DNA from: Pseudomonadota bacterium | GTDB lineage: Bacteria; Pseudomonadota; Gammaproteobacteria; Burkholderiales; Methylophilaceae | Assembly: GCA_029556915.1 (NCBI GenBank) | Contig: JAKQIT010000091.1 | Location: forward strand, 1 to 64,000 | Length of the DNA stretch: 64,000 bases | Direction: 5' to 3' | Shown here: positions 1 through 6,918 of the stretch, piece by piece | How the letters are laid out: every line of letters begins with the position of its first letter | Numbering within the stretch: the stretch's first letter is position 1 | The notes under the pieces: model-generated | Told to the model about the DNA's origin: nothing | What the model saw: the letters and a program-made list of their open reading frames with translations, nothing else | The model's database searches: none | Position numbers and translations under genes: made by a program

Positions 1-39
1 GATTCAGACACAGTGCAACTAAACCAAAAAAGGAGGTGA
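1..39 (+). CDS. C-terminal end of an unidentified ORF, possibly an IS21-type IstB helper
   Basis: The open frame from base 1 encodes about 12 residues (DSDTVQLNQKRR) and stops at 37-39. A charged KRR-type ending just inside an insertion-sequence end is common in IstB-like ATPases of the IS21 family, and the repeats that follow at 89-137 fit that reading. The piece is too short to identify by itself. Confidence 0.2.
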   Translation, partial: DSDTVQLNQKRR

Positions 40-88
40 AAACAAGTGACGTAAAATTAACTTTAGAGATAGAATAATTAACTTAAGG

Positions 89-140
89 GTGGGTCAATAT
101 TCGATGCATTTAGTGGGTCAGATTTAGATGCAATTTAACA
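89..140. mobile_element. Putative right end of an IS21-like insertion sequence with two tandem subterminal repeats
   Basis: Two near-identical units sit head to tail at 89-112 and 113-137. Both begin GTGGGTCA and share a GATGCA(A)TTTA ending. Multiple short direct repeats near the tips are typical of IS21-family elements. Directly after ...TTAACA (ending at 140) the recombinase reading frame resumes in sense, so the element most likely inserted into that gene and its tip lies near 140. Family assignment is an inference from repeat layout and the disrupted gene; the transposase is outside the window. Confidence 0.35.
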
Positions 141-533
141 GCTATAGAAACGGGAGCGTCTGAAACGGTTTTATTGACTAGACGGCTAACAGAATTAGAT
201 GTCAAAAAAAATCAATTTGAAAAGCAACTTGCGGCACAAACAAGTTACATACAAGATGTTGAACCGTTTCTACCTAGAGCATTAGATACCTACAAAAATA
301 TGGTACAAAACCTTCCAGAAGCTTGTAAGGAACATGCTGCACCCGTTCGTGAAAAACTAAGCAAACTTCTTGGAGGTAAGGTTTCCTTAAGAAGAACTGA
401 ACATGGAGGATGGGAGGGCTCCTATCAAGGCTCGTACTCTGGCTTGATTAGATTAGGAACCTCTCCCCTAGAAATAAGTGACGAGACGCTTTGCCTCCTT
501 TTTTATTTTGTATTAAATAATTTGTCATTTTAA
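141..533 (+). pseudogene. C-terminal fragment of a large serine recombinase
   Basis: From 141 the frame reads a coiled-coil-like stretch (SETVLLTRRLTELDVKK) followed by a helical segment with LPEACKEHAAPVREKLSKLL and a short beta tail. This is the usual C-terminal layout of large serine recombinases, after the zinc-ribbon domain. The catalytic resolvase domain, recombinase domain and zinc ribbon are missing. A TTG at 174 can open the frame, but similarity in pattern begins upstream of it, so this is a truncated remnant rather than a small gene. The apparent IS end immediately upstream explains the truncation. It will not be active. Confidence 0.5.
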
Positions 534-557
534 GGTTTCTCACCATAAAATAACATC

Positions 558-986
558 ATGAAACCAAGCTTAAAAGTAGGTATTCGATATACCCATGTGT
601 TTAAAGTACCACAGTCAAAAACTGTGCCTGCGCTTTACCCTGAAGCGCAAGAGTTTGTAGCCATGCCCGATGTGTTTGCCACAGGTTTTTTGGTCGGTTT
701 TTTAGAGTGGGCTTGTATTAAAGCAATTAATCCACACCTTGATTGGCCGCAAGAGCAAACCGTTGGCACCCATATCAATGTTAGCCACCAAGCCGCGACA
801 CCTATTGGGCTTGAAGTGACTGCTAATGTCGAGTTGGTAGCTGTTGAAGGCAGAAAGCTTGTGTTTAAGGTTGAAGCAAACGATGGCATCGAAATGATTT
901 CAATAGGTACACACGAACGATTTATTATCAACCGAGAAAAATTTGATGCTAAATTAACTAGTAAGAAAGTAAAACTCTCCACATGA
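558..986 (+). CDS. FlK-type hotdog-fold thioesterase
   Basis: The 142-residue protein has the length and pattern of the fluoroacetyl-CoA thioesterase (FlK)-like family: a hotdog fold with a central helix VGFLEWACIKAI and the sheet motif TVGTHINVSHQAATPIG. The residues that form the FlK active site are present at matching places: Thr42, Glu50 and a His at 77. Family members hydrolyse acyl-CoA thioesters, and most are not specific for fluoroacetyl-CoA. The substrate here is unknown; a housekeeping acyl-CoA clean-up role is likely. It overlaps the next gene by four bases (ATGA), so the two are translationally coupled. Confidence 0.75.
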   Translation: MKPSLKVGIRYTHVFKVPQSKTVPALYPEAQEFVAMPDVFATGFLVGFLEWACIKAINPHLDWPQEQTVGTHINVSHQAATPIGLEVTANVELVAVEGRKLVFKVEANDGIEMISIGTHERFIINREKFDAKLTSKKVKLST

Positions 987-1597
987 CCGACCTCATAACT
1001 AATCTAGCGCTTGCTGGCGGCCTTAGCTGGGCAAGCGGATTACGGCTTTACATCACGGTGTTTGCGGTGGGCATGTTAAATAAGTTTGACTATATTCACT
1101 TACCCGCCACTTTAGATGTACTCAGCAATCCGATTGTCATTGCCGTAGCTGGCTTGTTATCTGTCATAGAGTTTTTAGCCGATAAAATCCCATATATTGA
1201 TACCGTGTGGGACAGTATTCATACGTTTATCCGTATTCCCGCAGGTGCTTTGCTAGCTATGGGTGCCATTAATACCAGCGACCCAGCGATTGCCACCATT
1301 GCAGCCCTTCTAGGTGGAACGCTTGCAGGTGCAACGCATGCCACCAAAGCGGGAAGCCGCGCATTGATTAACACCTCACCAGAACCTGTTACCAATATCG
1401 CGGCATCATTTGGTGAAGAAAGCGCACTTATTATGGGTGGCTGGCTGGCATTCGCGCACCCAGCGGTGTTTATTGGCATTCTTTGCGGATTCATCGTGCT
1501 GATGTTTTGGTTACTACCAAAAGTCTGGCGCGGGGTTAGGATGGTACTGAATAGTTTTAGTAAAAAAATGCTTCGTCATAAAAATGACTCCTCTTAA
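983..1597 (+). CDS. DUF4126-family integral membrane protein
   Basis: 204 residues with about four to five hydrophobic segments. The pattern LALAGGLSWASGLRLYITVFAVG at the N-terminus, a ...YIDTVWDSIHTFIRIPAGALLA loop and TLAGATHATKAGSRA in the middle are typical of the DUF4126 family. The function of the family is not known. It overlaps both neighbours: ATGA with the thioesterase upstream and 14 bases with the metallopeptidase downstream. These three genes therefore form one transcription unit that ends before the chemotaxis block. Confidence 0.75.
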   Translation: MTDLITNLALAGGLSWASGLRLYITVFAVGMLNKFDYIHLPATLDVLSNPIVIAVAGLLSVIEFLADKIPYIDTVWDSIHTFIRIPAGALLAMGAINTSDPAIATIAALLGGTLAGATHATKAGSRALINTSPEPVTNIAASFGEESALIMGGWLAFAHPAVFIGILCGFIVLMFWLLPKVWRGVRMVLNSFSKKMLRHKNDSS

Positions 1598-2084
1598 ATA
1601 CCTCCAGCACTACCCGCTTCATCTGCAAAACCAAATTTTGCAATTACAAGCGCAAAACAAGTTGGGTGATTATATTGCTGTGCGCTACCCAAACTCGCAT
1701 ACCATACAAACCGACAAGGCTTTATATACCTATTGTAATGACATTAGGCAGACTTATATGCGCAACTCGCCGCAGCTAGATAAAGTGCATTATGACAGCC
1801 ATTTAGGGATAGAGCATCACGCGTTGGGGCTAAATACTGCCATTTCGCGCGTGCAAGGTGGCAAGTTAAAAGCTAAAAAAGAAATCAAGATTTCGGCGTT
1901 TTTTAAAGAAGCCCCTGCCGAATTTTTGCGCATGATTGTGGTGCATGAATTGGCGCATTTAAAAGAGCGTAATCACGACAAAGCCTTTTATCAACTTTGC
2001 CAATTTATGGAGCCTGATTATCATCAATTTGAGTTTGATTGCCGCGTTTATCTAACGTGGAAAAATCAAGCCAACTCTTCTTAG
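1584..2084 (+). CDS. YgjP-like (DUF45/M48-related) zinc metallopeptidase
   Basis: 166 residues carrying the zincin motif HELAHLKERNHDKAFY near residue 133. HExxH supplies two ligands, and the later His/Asp region (NHD) resembles the third-ligand site of YgjP/SprT-like proteins. The ending FEFDCRVYLTW also fits this group. No signal peptide is seen, so it is probably cytoplasmic. Substrate unknown. It is the last gene of a three-gene unit and faces cheZ across a 137-bp intergenic region holding repeat copy 1. Confidence 0.7.
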   Translation: MTPLKYLQHYPLHLQNQILQLQAQNKLGDYIAVRYPNSHTIQTDKALYTYCNDIRQTYMRNSPQLDKVHYDSHLGIEHHALGLNTAISRVQGGKLKAKKEIKISAFFKEAPAEFLRMIVVHELAHLKERNHDKAFYQLCQFMEPDYHQFEFDCRVYLTWKNQANSS

Positions 2085-2139
2085 TTCAATCTTTTTTAAC
2101 TCGAAACAGCCCTGCTATTTTTGCCCAGCAAAAAAAGAT

Positions 2140-2188
2140 GCCCTGAGAGCCAATATCCATGCGGCTTACAGGGCAGAGGGGAGGATTA
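2140..2188 (+). repeat. Dispersed intergenic palindrome, copy 1
   Basis: Arms GCCCTGAGAGCC and GGCTTACAGGGC (2140-2174) flank TATCCATGC. The tag side reads GAGGGGAGG rather than CTCTCGGGG, so this is a diverged copy. It lies between convergent ends of the metallopeptidase gene and cheZ and may act as a two-way terminator. See copies at 6799, 27246, 36923, 50170, 54813 and 60927. Confidence 0.7.
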
Positions 2189-2221
2189 GTGTAAAAAATT
2201 CGTCTAAAATTTGCTTTATTT

Positions 2222-2890
2222 TTAAAAGCCCAAACTATCGAGCAAGTCATCCACTTGTTCTTGGCTTGCAACTACATCGGCAGTATTTTCAGGGTCAATT
2301 TGCGGCCCATTGAGCAACTGATTATCCGTTTCTTTTTTGATTGCATTGGGTGAAAAATCCACCAAAACTTGCACTAATTGCTGCTCAAGTTCTTGCGCTA
2401 ATGTGGTGATTTTTTTGATAACTTGCCCCGTTAAATCTTGAAAGTCTTGCGCCATCATAATATCCATCAGCAAGGCTTTGGTTTCGGTGGCGTTTTGGGT
2501 GCTACTATCTAAAAAGGCCAATGTCTCAGTCGCAATTTCGTTATATTCACTTTTGAGTGAAGCGTTTTCTAAAATAGTTTTCCATCTATTTTGCAAGTCC
2601 CCCGCTTGGGAGCTAATATTTTCTTGAAGCGGAATGGCTGCATCTGTCGCGTTCAAAACACGCTCGGCAGCTTGCTCGGTCATTTTGGCCACATATTTCA
2701 GGCGGTCGCGCGCATCAGGAATCTCATTGGCGACCTGCTCCATAATTTTATCTAGCCCTAAACCTCTTAGGCTGTCATGTAGCGCCCTCGTGACATGCCC
2801 AATGCGATTGAGCATTTCATCCTGCGGGGTCACTGCTTGCAATTGGTGTGCAAGCGTGGGTTGCGATTTTAACGCTTCGCTGTTAATCAT
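2222..2890 (-). CDS. cheZ: Chemotaxis protein phosphatase CheZ
   Basis: 222 residues, the usual CheZ length. The long helical hairpin carries MMAQDFQDLTGQVIKK around residues 145-160. The catalytic pair corresponding to E. coli Asp143/Gln147 is Asp152 and Gln156. The C-terminus ends VDDLLDSLGF, the amphipathic peptide that docks CheY-P. CheZ dephosphorylates CheY-P at the receptor array or in the cytoplasm. The start ATG overlaps the cheY stop (TAATG), so cheY and cheZ are translationally coupled and share the sigma28-type promoter upstream of cheY. Confidence 0.97.
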   Translation of the reverse strand: MINSEALKSQPTLAHQLQAVTPQDEMLNRIGHVTRALHDSLRGLGLDKIMEQVANEIPDARDRLKYVAKMTEQAAERVLNATDAAIPLQENISSQAGDLQNRWKTILENASLKSEYNEIATETLAFLDSSTQNATETKALLMDIMMAQDFQDLTGQVIKKITTLAQELEQQLVQVLVDFSPNAIKKETDNQLLNGPQIDPENTADVVASQEQVDDLLDSLGF

Positions 2891-3288
2891 TAAGCAGCTG
2901 CTTTCTCTAGCTTCTCAAATATTTTAGCTAGCTTTTCATCTAACGTAGCCGCAGTGAAAGGCTTCACCACGTAACCATTTGCCCCTGCTTGCGCAGCTGC
3001 GATAATATTTTCCTTTTTAGCCTCTGCCGTCACCATCAATACGGGCAAATGCTTAAGTTCTGGATCCGCTCGCATTTGCTGTAGCATGGTTAAACCATCC
3101 ATATTAGGCATATTCCAGTCTGAAACCACAAAGTCAAAATCCCCACCTTTGAGCTTACTTAATGCAACAACGCCGTCTTCAGCTTCATCTACATTGTTAT
3201 ACCCAAGTTCTTTTAGTAGATTTCGCACTATTCTGCGCATAGTAGAAAAGTCATCTACAACAAGAAATTTAGTATTTGGGTTGGCCAT
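2890..3288 (-). CDS. cheY: Chemotaxis response regulator CheY
   Basis: 132-residue single receiver domain. The acidic pair Asp12/Asp13, phospho-acceptor Asp57 ([10 protein letters not shown]), switch Thr87 and Lys109 all fall at the same numbers as in E. coli CheY. CheY-P binds FliM/FliN to change motor rotation. It is co-transcribed with cheZ, which makes it the best candidate for the motor-binding CheY of the two in the window. A sigma28-type promoter lies 63-89 bases upstream of its start. Confidence 0.97.
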   Translation of the reverse strand: MANPNTKFLVVDDFSTMRRIVRNLLKELGYNNVDEAEDGVVALSKLKGGDFDFVVSDWNMPNMDGLTMLQQMRADPELKHLPVLMVTAEAKKENIIAAAQAGANGYVVKPFTAATLDEKLAKIFEKLEKAAA

Positions 3289-3350
3289 GCATTACTCCGT
3301 TATTTTTGTAATCAATGTTTATGAATAACTATTTCGATTTAGTTAATTCA

Positions 3351-3377
3351 TTATCGGTTAAATTGATAAAAACTTTA
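3351..3377 (-). promoter_or_regulatory. Sigma28 (FliA) promoter for cheY-cheZ
   Basis: On the minus strand the -35 element is TAAAGTTT (3377-3370) and the -10 element ACCGATAA (3358-3351), separated by exactly 11 bases. This differs from the enterobacterial FliA consensus (TAAAGTTT-N11-GCCGATAA) at one base. FliA itself is encoded at 35440. Confidence 0.85.
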
Positions 3378-3413
3378 GCCAGAAAAAGAAAGGCAAAAAG
3401 CTGTCTTTTCTCG

Positions 3414-4478
3414 CTAAACACGCAAAGCACGAGCGCTATTGGCCGTTAAATAATTCAGCACCAATTTGGGTAACTCTTGCAAATGTGCCACTTCGTCCAC
3501 CCCACCGTGTGCAACGGCTTCTCGCGGCATACCATACACCACACAGCTTTCTTCATTTTGTGCAAAGTTATAAGCGCCCGCTTGTTTCATATTTGCCATG
3601 CCTACTGCGCCATCTTTACCCATGCCAGTTAATATTACCCCTATTGCGTTTTTACCTGCCAAAGCCGCCGCGGAATCAAACAGCACATCGACAGAAGGTT
3701 TATGGCGATTCACAGGCGGCGCATCACTCAGTTGGGTCACATAATTTGCACCACTTCTTGCAAGCAATAAATGTTTGTCGCCAGGCGCAATATACGCATG
3801 GCCAGGCAAAATACGCTCGCCACCTTGCGCTTCTTTTACTGAAATTTTGCACAGCGAATCAAGCCTATTAGCAAATGATTTTGTGAAGCCTGCTGGCATA
3901 TGCTGAGTAATCACAATGCCAGGACAATCTGATGGCATTTGTAGCAAAAATGCTTTAATCGCTTCAGTGCCTCCAGTCGATGCGCCAATAATCAGCAGCT
4001 TTTCACTACTAATCAATGGGTTACGCAATAGTGCTGGCGCGCTATTTTGTGCGGTAGGTTGGCGCGATAATGTTTGCACTCTAGCCTTTGAGGCAGCTCG
4101 GATTTTATCGGTAATTTCGTCAGTGTATTCACGCATACCTTCAGTAATCGACATTTTCGGCTTGGTGACAAAATCTGTTGCACCCAACTCTAACGCACGC
4201 ATGGTAATCTCCGAACCCCGCTCAGTCAGGGTAGAAACCATTACCACTGGCATTGGGCGCAAGCGCATTAAGCGCTCAAGAAAATCCAAGCCATCCATTT
4301 TAGGCATCTCTACATCTAGCGTAAGTACATCAGGATTTAATTGCTTAATCATATCGCGCGCAATCAATGGGTCTGGCGCAGCGCCTACAACTTCCATGTC
4401 TTTTTGGCTGTTGATAATTTCTGTTAAAAGACTACGAATAAGCGCGGAGTCATCAATGACCAGAACTTTTATTTTCAT
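3414..4478 (-). CDS. cheB: Chemotaxis response regulator protein-glutamate methylesterase CheB
   Basis: 354 residues: an N-terminal receiver domain with phospho-acceptor Asp55 ([10 protein letters not shown]), a linker at about 130-158, and the methylesterase domain. The catalytic triad is visible as Ser167 (GASTGG), His193 (TQHMP) and Asp289 (GMGKDG). CheB removes methyl groups from receptor glutamates and deamidates glutamines, working against CheR during adaptation. It follows cheR and cheD but is separated from cheD by the ~100-bp inverted repeat at 4496-4596, which occupies almost the whole gap. Confidence 0.97.
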   Translation of the reverse strand: MKIKVLVIDDSALIRSLLTEIINSQKDMEVVGAAPDPLIARDMIKQLNPDVLTLDVEMPKMDGLDFLERLMRLRPMPVVMVSTLTERGSEITMRALELGATDFVTKPKMSITEGMREYTDEITDKIRAASKARVQTLSRQPTAQNSAPALLRNPLISSEKLLIIGASTGGTEAIKAFLLQMPSDCPGIVITQHMPAGFTKSFANRLDSLCKISVKEAQGGERILPGHAYIAPGDKHLLLARSGANYVTQLSDAPPVNRHKPSVDVLFDSAAALAGKNAIGVILTGMGKDGAVGMANMKQAGAYNFAQNEESCVVYGMPREAVAHGGVDEVAHLQELPKLVLNYLTANSARALRV

Positions 4479-4495
4479 TTTTCACCATCTCGTTA

Positions 4496-4596
4496 ATTTG
4501 AAGCGTATTTAAGCGAAGACAAGGCGGAGGGGCGCAGGCAGTACAAGTGTACGACAAGCCCCGACAACGCAGTATTCGCTTAAATACGCTTCAAAT
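4496..4596. repeat. ~100-bp inverted-repeat element between cheD and cheB
   Basis: The outer 22 bases at 4496-4517 are a perfect inverted repeat of 4575-4596 (core AAGCGTATTTAAGCG). Inside are GGGGC/GCCCC and a small GTAC-AAGT-GTAC hairpin, so transcript from either strand can fold into one long stem with side branches. It starts four bases past the cheD stop. It resembles a mobile non-coding repeat unit (MITE or large REP-like) more than a simple terminator, since no U-tract follows. Confidence 0.75.
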
Positions 4597-4599
4597 AAG

Positions 4600-5211
4600 T
4601 TAAAACAAATCAATTTCGCCACCCACATCCGCTGTTTTGAGCTTGCTAGCGTAAGCTTCTTCACGTTTGTAAATGGTATCGTTATGCATATTTTTCAATT
4701 TTTTAACCAACACCTTGCCAGTTTTAGGAAAGTAATAGACTTTTCTTGGATAAATATCTAATAAATCCTCGCCAGTGACTCGAATACGCTCATCCTTTAA
4801 GAATTTTTTGACAAACAACGCATTACGGTCACCCACATTCATGGTGGTAAAACTTTTTAGCACATTACCGCCACCAAATATTTTGGCTTCCAAGTTCTCG
4901 CGGCGCGCACCATTACGCAATAACTGGTTAATTAACACTTCCATGGCATAAGTGCCGTAACGCATAGATTCTGATACCGGGCTATCTTTATCGGCTGCCG
5001 CACTATCGGGCAACATAAAATGATTCATGCCACCAATACCTGAAACGCTATCTCTAACGCAGGCAGAAACGCATGAACCCAACACCGTGACAATCACCAT
5101 ATCTTTATCGGTAAAATAATACTCACCTGGCGATATTTTGGCGGCATTGCAATCAAACGTGCGATCGTAATATAACGTGGTGGAGATTTCTTCTTCTAGC
5201 ATACTCATCAT
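4600..5211 (-). CDS. cheD: Chemoreceptor glutamine deamidase CheD
   Basis: 203 residues. The deamidase active site is seen as Cys47 (TVLGSCVSAC) and His64 (GGMNHFMLP). CheD converts receptor glutamines to glutamates and tunes receptor activity. The first ATG at 5211 overlaps the cheR stop; a second ATG at 5208 is better spaced from the GAGGTG ribosome-binding site, so either is possible. The C-terminus ends GGEIDLF, very like the tail of the CheZ-like protein at 24628 (GDIELF), and is not part of the catalytic fold. Confidence 0.95.
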   Translation of the reverse strand: MMSMLEEEISTTLYYDRTFDCNAAKISPGEYYFTDKDMVIVTVLGSCVSACVRDSVSGIGGMNHFMLPDSAAADKDSPVSESMRYGTYAMEVLINQLLRNGARRENLEAKIFGGGNVLKSFTTMNVGDRNALFVKKFLKDERIRVTGEDLLDIYPRKVYYFPKTGKVLVKKLKNMHNDTIYKREEAYASKLKTADVGGEIDLF

Positions 5212-6083
5212 GCCACCTCAGCTAGACGGCCTAATGCTGACTTACCAGCACTGGCTTTTAAGTCATAGACCGTTTTTCCCCTTAAATGTAACGCATCTGA
5301 AATATATAAAAAGTTTTCAGAGTGCCCTGCAAATAGCAAGGCATGCGGCTTCATCAATGGTAGAAAGCGGCTAATGATTTTTGATTGGGTAGGTTTATCA
5401 AAATAGATCATTACATTTCGGCAAAAAATCACATCAAATGGCTCTTTAAGAGGCCATTGATCATCTAATAAATTGAGTTGGTGGAAAGTAATCAGGCTTT
5501 TTAATTCGTTACGCACGCGTACTGAGCCTGCATTCGCACCCGTACCGCGTTGAAAAAATTTCTTGCAACGCACTTCAGATAACTTGCTCACCCGATCATC
5601 CGCATAAACCCCACGGGCTGCGGTGGCTAACACGTTAGTATCAATATCCGTGGCAATAATTTCTACTGGGGGGCGCATGGTGCCAAATGCTTCGCACGCC
5701 GTCATCGCAATAGTGTATGGTTCTTCCCCCGTTGAGGCGGCTGAGCACCAAATTCGAATCGGCGTTTTAAGTGCCTGCAAATGCTCGGCCAAAATAGGAA
5801 AATGATGTTCTTCACGAAAAAACGATGTTAAATTTGTGGTCAACGCATTGGTAAATGCCTGCCACTCTTCCGCACTGTCTTCATTTTCCAAATGGTCTAA
5901 ATACTCTTTAAAAGTCGCCAAGCCCAACACCCGAAGCCGACGACCCACACGGCTATAAACCATATCGGTTTTGGCTTCAGAAAGTGAAATGCCCGCATGC
6001 TGATAAATCAGTTTGCGCACTCTGGCAAAATCTTGTGCCGTAAAATCAAATTCTCGGCTTTCTTGTTGCGCTGCTTTTGCCAT
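5208..6083 (-). CDS. cheR: Chemotaxis protein methyltransferase CheR
   Basis: About 291 residues: an N-terminal helical CheR domain (FTAQDFARVRKLIYQHAGI) and a SAM-binding Rossmann domain with IRIWCSAASTGEEPYTIAM and DVIFCRNVMIYF. It methylates receptor glutamates using S-adenosylmethionine. The frame can open at GTG 6095, but ATG 6083 sits at a workable distance from AAGGG and gives the start MAKAAQQ. Three of the four receptors here end in a W-x-x-F pentapeptide that CheR-type enzymes use as a tether, which supports a working adaptation system. Confidence 0.95.
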   Translation of the reverse strand: MAKAAQQESREFDFTAQDFARVRKLIYQHAGISLSEAKTDMVYSRVGRRLRVLGLATFKEYLDHLENEDSAEEWQAFTNALTTNLTSFFREEHHFPILAEHLQALKTPIRIWCSAASTGEEPYTIAMTACEAFGTMRPPVEIIATDIDTNVLATAARGVYADDRVSKLSEVRCKKFFQRGTGANAGSVRVRNELKSLITFHQLNLLDDQWPLKEPFDVIFCRNVMIYFDKPTQSKIISRFLPLMKPHALLFAGHSENFLYISDALHLRGKTVYDLKASAGKSALGRLAEVA

Positions 6084-6142
6084 GTTACTCATCACCCTTT
6101 TTTATTCATACATCACGTCAAAATAACGTGTACTCAAGCCAA

Positions 6143-6170
6143 AACCCCTTTAAGCTTTAGCTCAAAGGTT
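6143..6170 (-). terminator. Possible terminator after the fae homologue
   Basis: On the minus strand AACCTTTGAGCT-AA-AGCTTAAAGGGGTT can form a nearly complete stem with a two-base loop, followed by TTGG. It lies 16 bases past the fae stop and 60 bases before cheR. The U-tract is short, so it may only reduce read-through into cheR. Confidence 0.4.
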
Positions 6171-6185
6171 GACTAATATTGATGC

Positions 6186-6749
6186 TTATCTATCCGTTGC
6201 GCGTCTTTTTTCTGGGTTTGCTGCAAATGGATGTGCAGACTCTTTATATACTTTTAGCAATTCAGCCGCTTTAGGTTCACGCGCAATCGCATTTTTAATC
6301 GCTTGCTTAGTGGCTTGGTAATTCCACTCTTGAATACGTTGGTCTATATCCGCAGATTGGTCAATAAACACACCCACACAAATAAACACATCGTCAGCCT
6401 CTTCAACTGGAATGGTGCCATCAGCGACGCAATCCATCACCGCCATCGAAACACCGCGCTGCGCTGGGCCAAACATTTGCACAGACTGCTTAGTGTTTCT
6501 AAGCGTAACTTTATTAAACATCACCGTATTTGGTTTCACCATCATATTAGGTGCCACAATCGCCAATAAACCATTCACACCCTCTTTTTGGTCGGTCAAT
6601 GTTCGGCAAAATGCATCTTCAGCCGCACTGCCACGTGGCCCCATAATGAGGTCAATGTGCGCTACATTTTTTAAGTCCAGTCCATTGCCATCAGGGCGAT
6701 TTTCAATCACCAATGCTTCACCAATTAACACACGATCAATCACAGCCAT
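6186..6749 (-). CDS. Formaldehyde-activating enzyme homologue (Fae family)
   Basis: 187 residues matching the Fae family almost end to end: VAHIDLIMGPRG, LTDQKEG, APNMMVKPNTVM, KQSVQMFGPAQRG, VADGTIP, VGVFI and YQATKQAIKNA are family signatures. Fae condenses formaldehyde with tetrahydromethanopterin in the cytoplasm of methylotrophs. The conserved His of the active site is His31; canonical enzymes have it near residue 17, because this protein has an insertion of roughly a dozen residues after GEALV. The C-terminus also extends past the usual ending at AHPF. It has a good AAGGAG ribosome-binding site. It sits between a receptor gene and cheR, far from any visible methanopterin pathway gene. 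It is probably a paralogue (Fae2/Fae3-like); catalysis versus formaldehyde sensing is open. Confidence 0.92.
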   Translation of the reverse strand: MAVIDRVLIGEALVIENRPDGNGLDLKNVAHIDLIMGPRGSAAEDAFCRTLTDQKEGVNGLLAIVAPNMMVKPNTVMFNKVTLRNTKQSVQMFGPAQRGVSMAVMDCVADGTIPVEEADDVFICVGVFIDQSADIDQRIQEWNYQATKQAIKNAIAREPKAAELLKVYKESAHPFAANPEKRRATDR

Positions 6750-6798
6750 ATCAATACTCCTTATATTAAAAATTAAGCAGTTTTAACTCAAATTAATT

Positions 6799-6855
6799 GC
6801 CCGAGAGAAATTCACTGCCCTGCAAGCCGCTATTTATAAGGCTTCCAGCCCTATG
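6799..6855 (-). repeat. Dispersed intergenic palindrome, copy 2
   Basis: On the plus strand GCCCTGCAAGCC (6817-6828) and GGCTTCCAGCCC flank TATTTATAA. The tag lies on the left as CCCGAGAGAAA, which is TTTCTCTCGGG on the minus strand. So this copy is in the opposite orientation to copies 3 and 4. It lies between the poly-HAMP receptor stop (6919) and the fae start. Confidence 0.75.
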
Positions 6856-6918
6856 CAAAAGAAGACGGCATATTTTTTGTGCTTTTACACACGCTTACTA
6901 CACTGCAAAATAAGTGCT

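Noticed and set aside
3375-3413. A/T-rich imperfect hairpin after cheB
   Set aside because: The arms match only loosely and overlap the sigma28 -35 element of cheY; a terminator could not be supported.
3916-4512. 198-codon open frame opposite cheB
   Set aside because: Antisense to conserved CheB residues; composition is that of a mirror frame and it runs into the inverted-repeat element.
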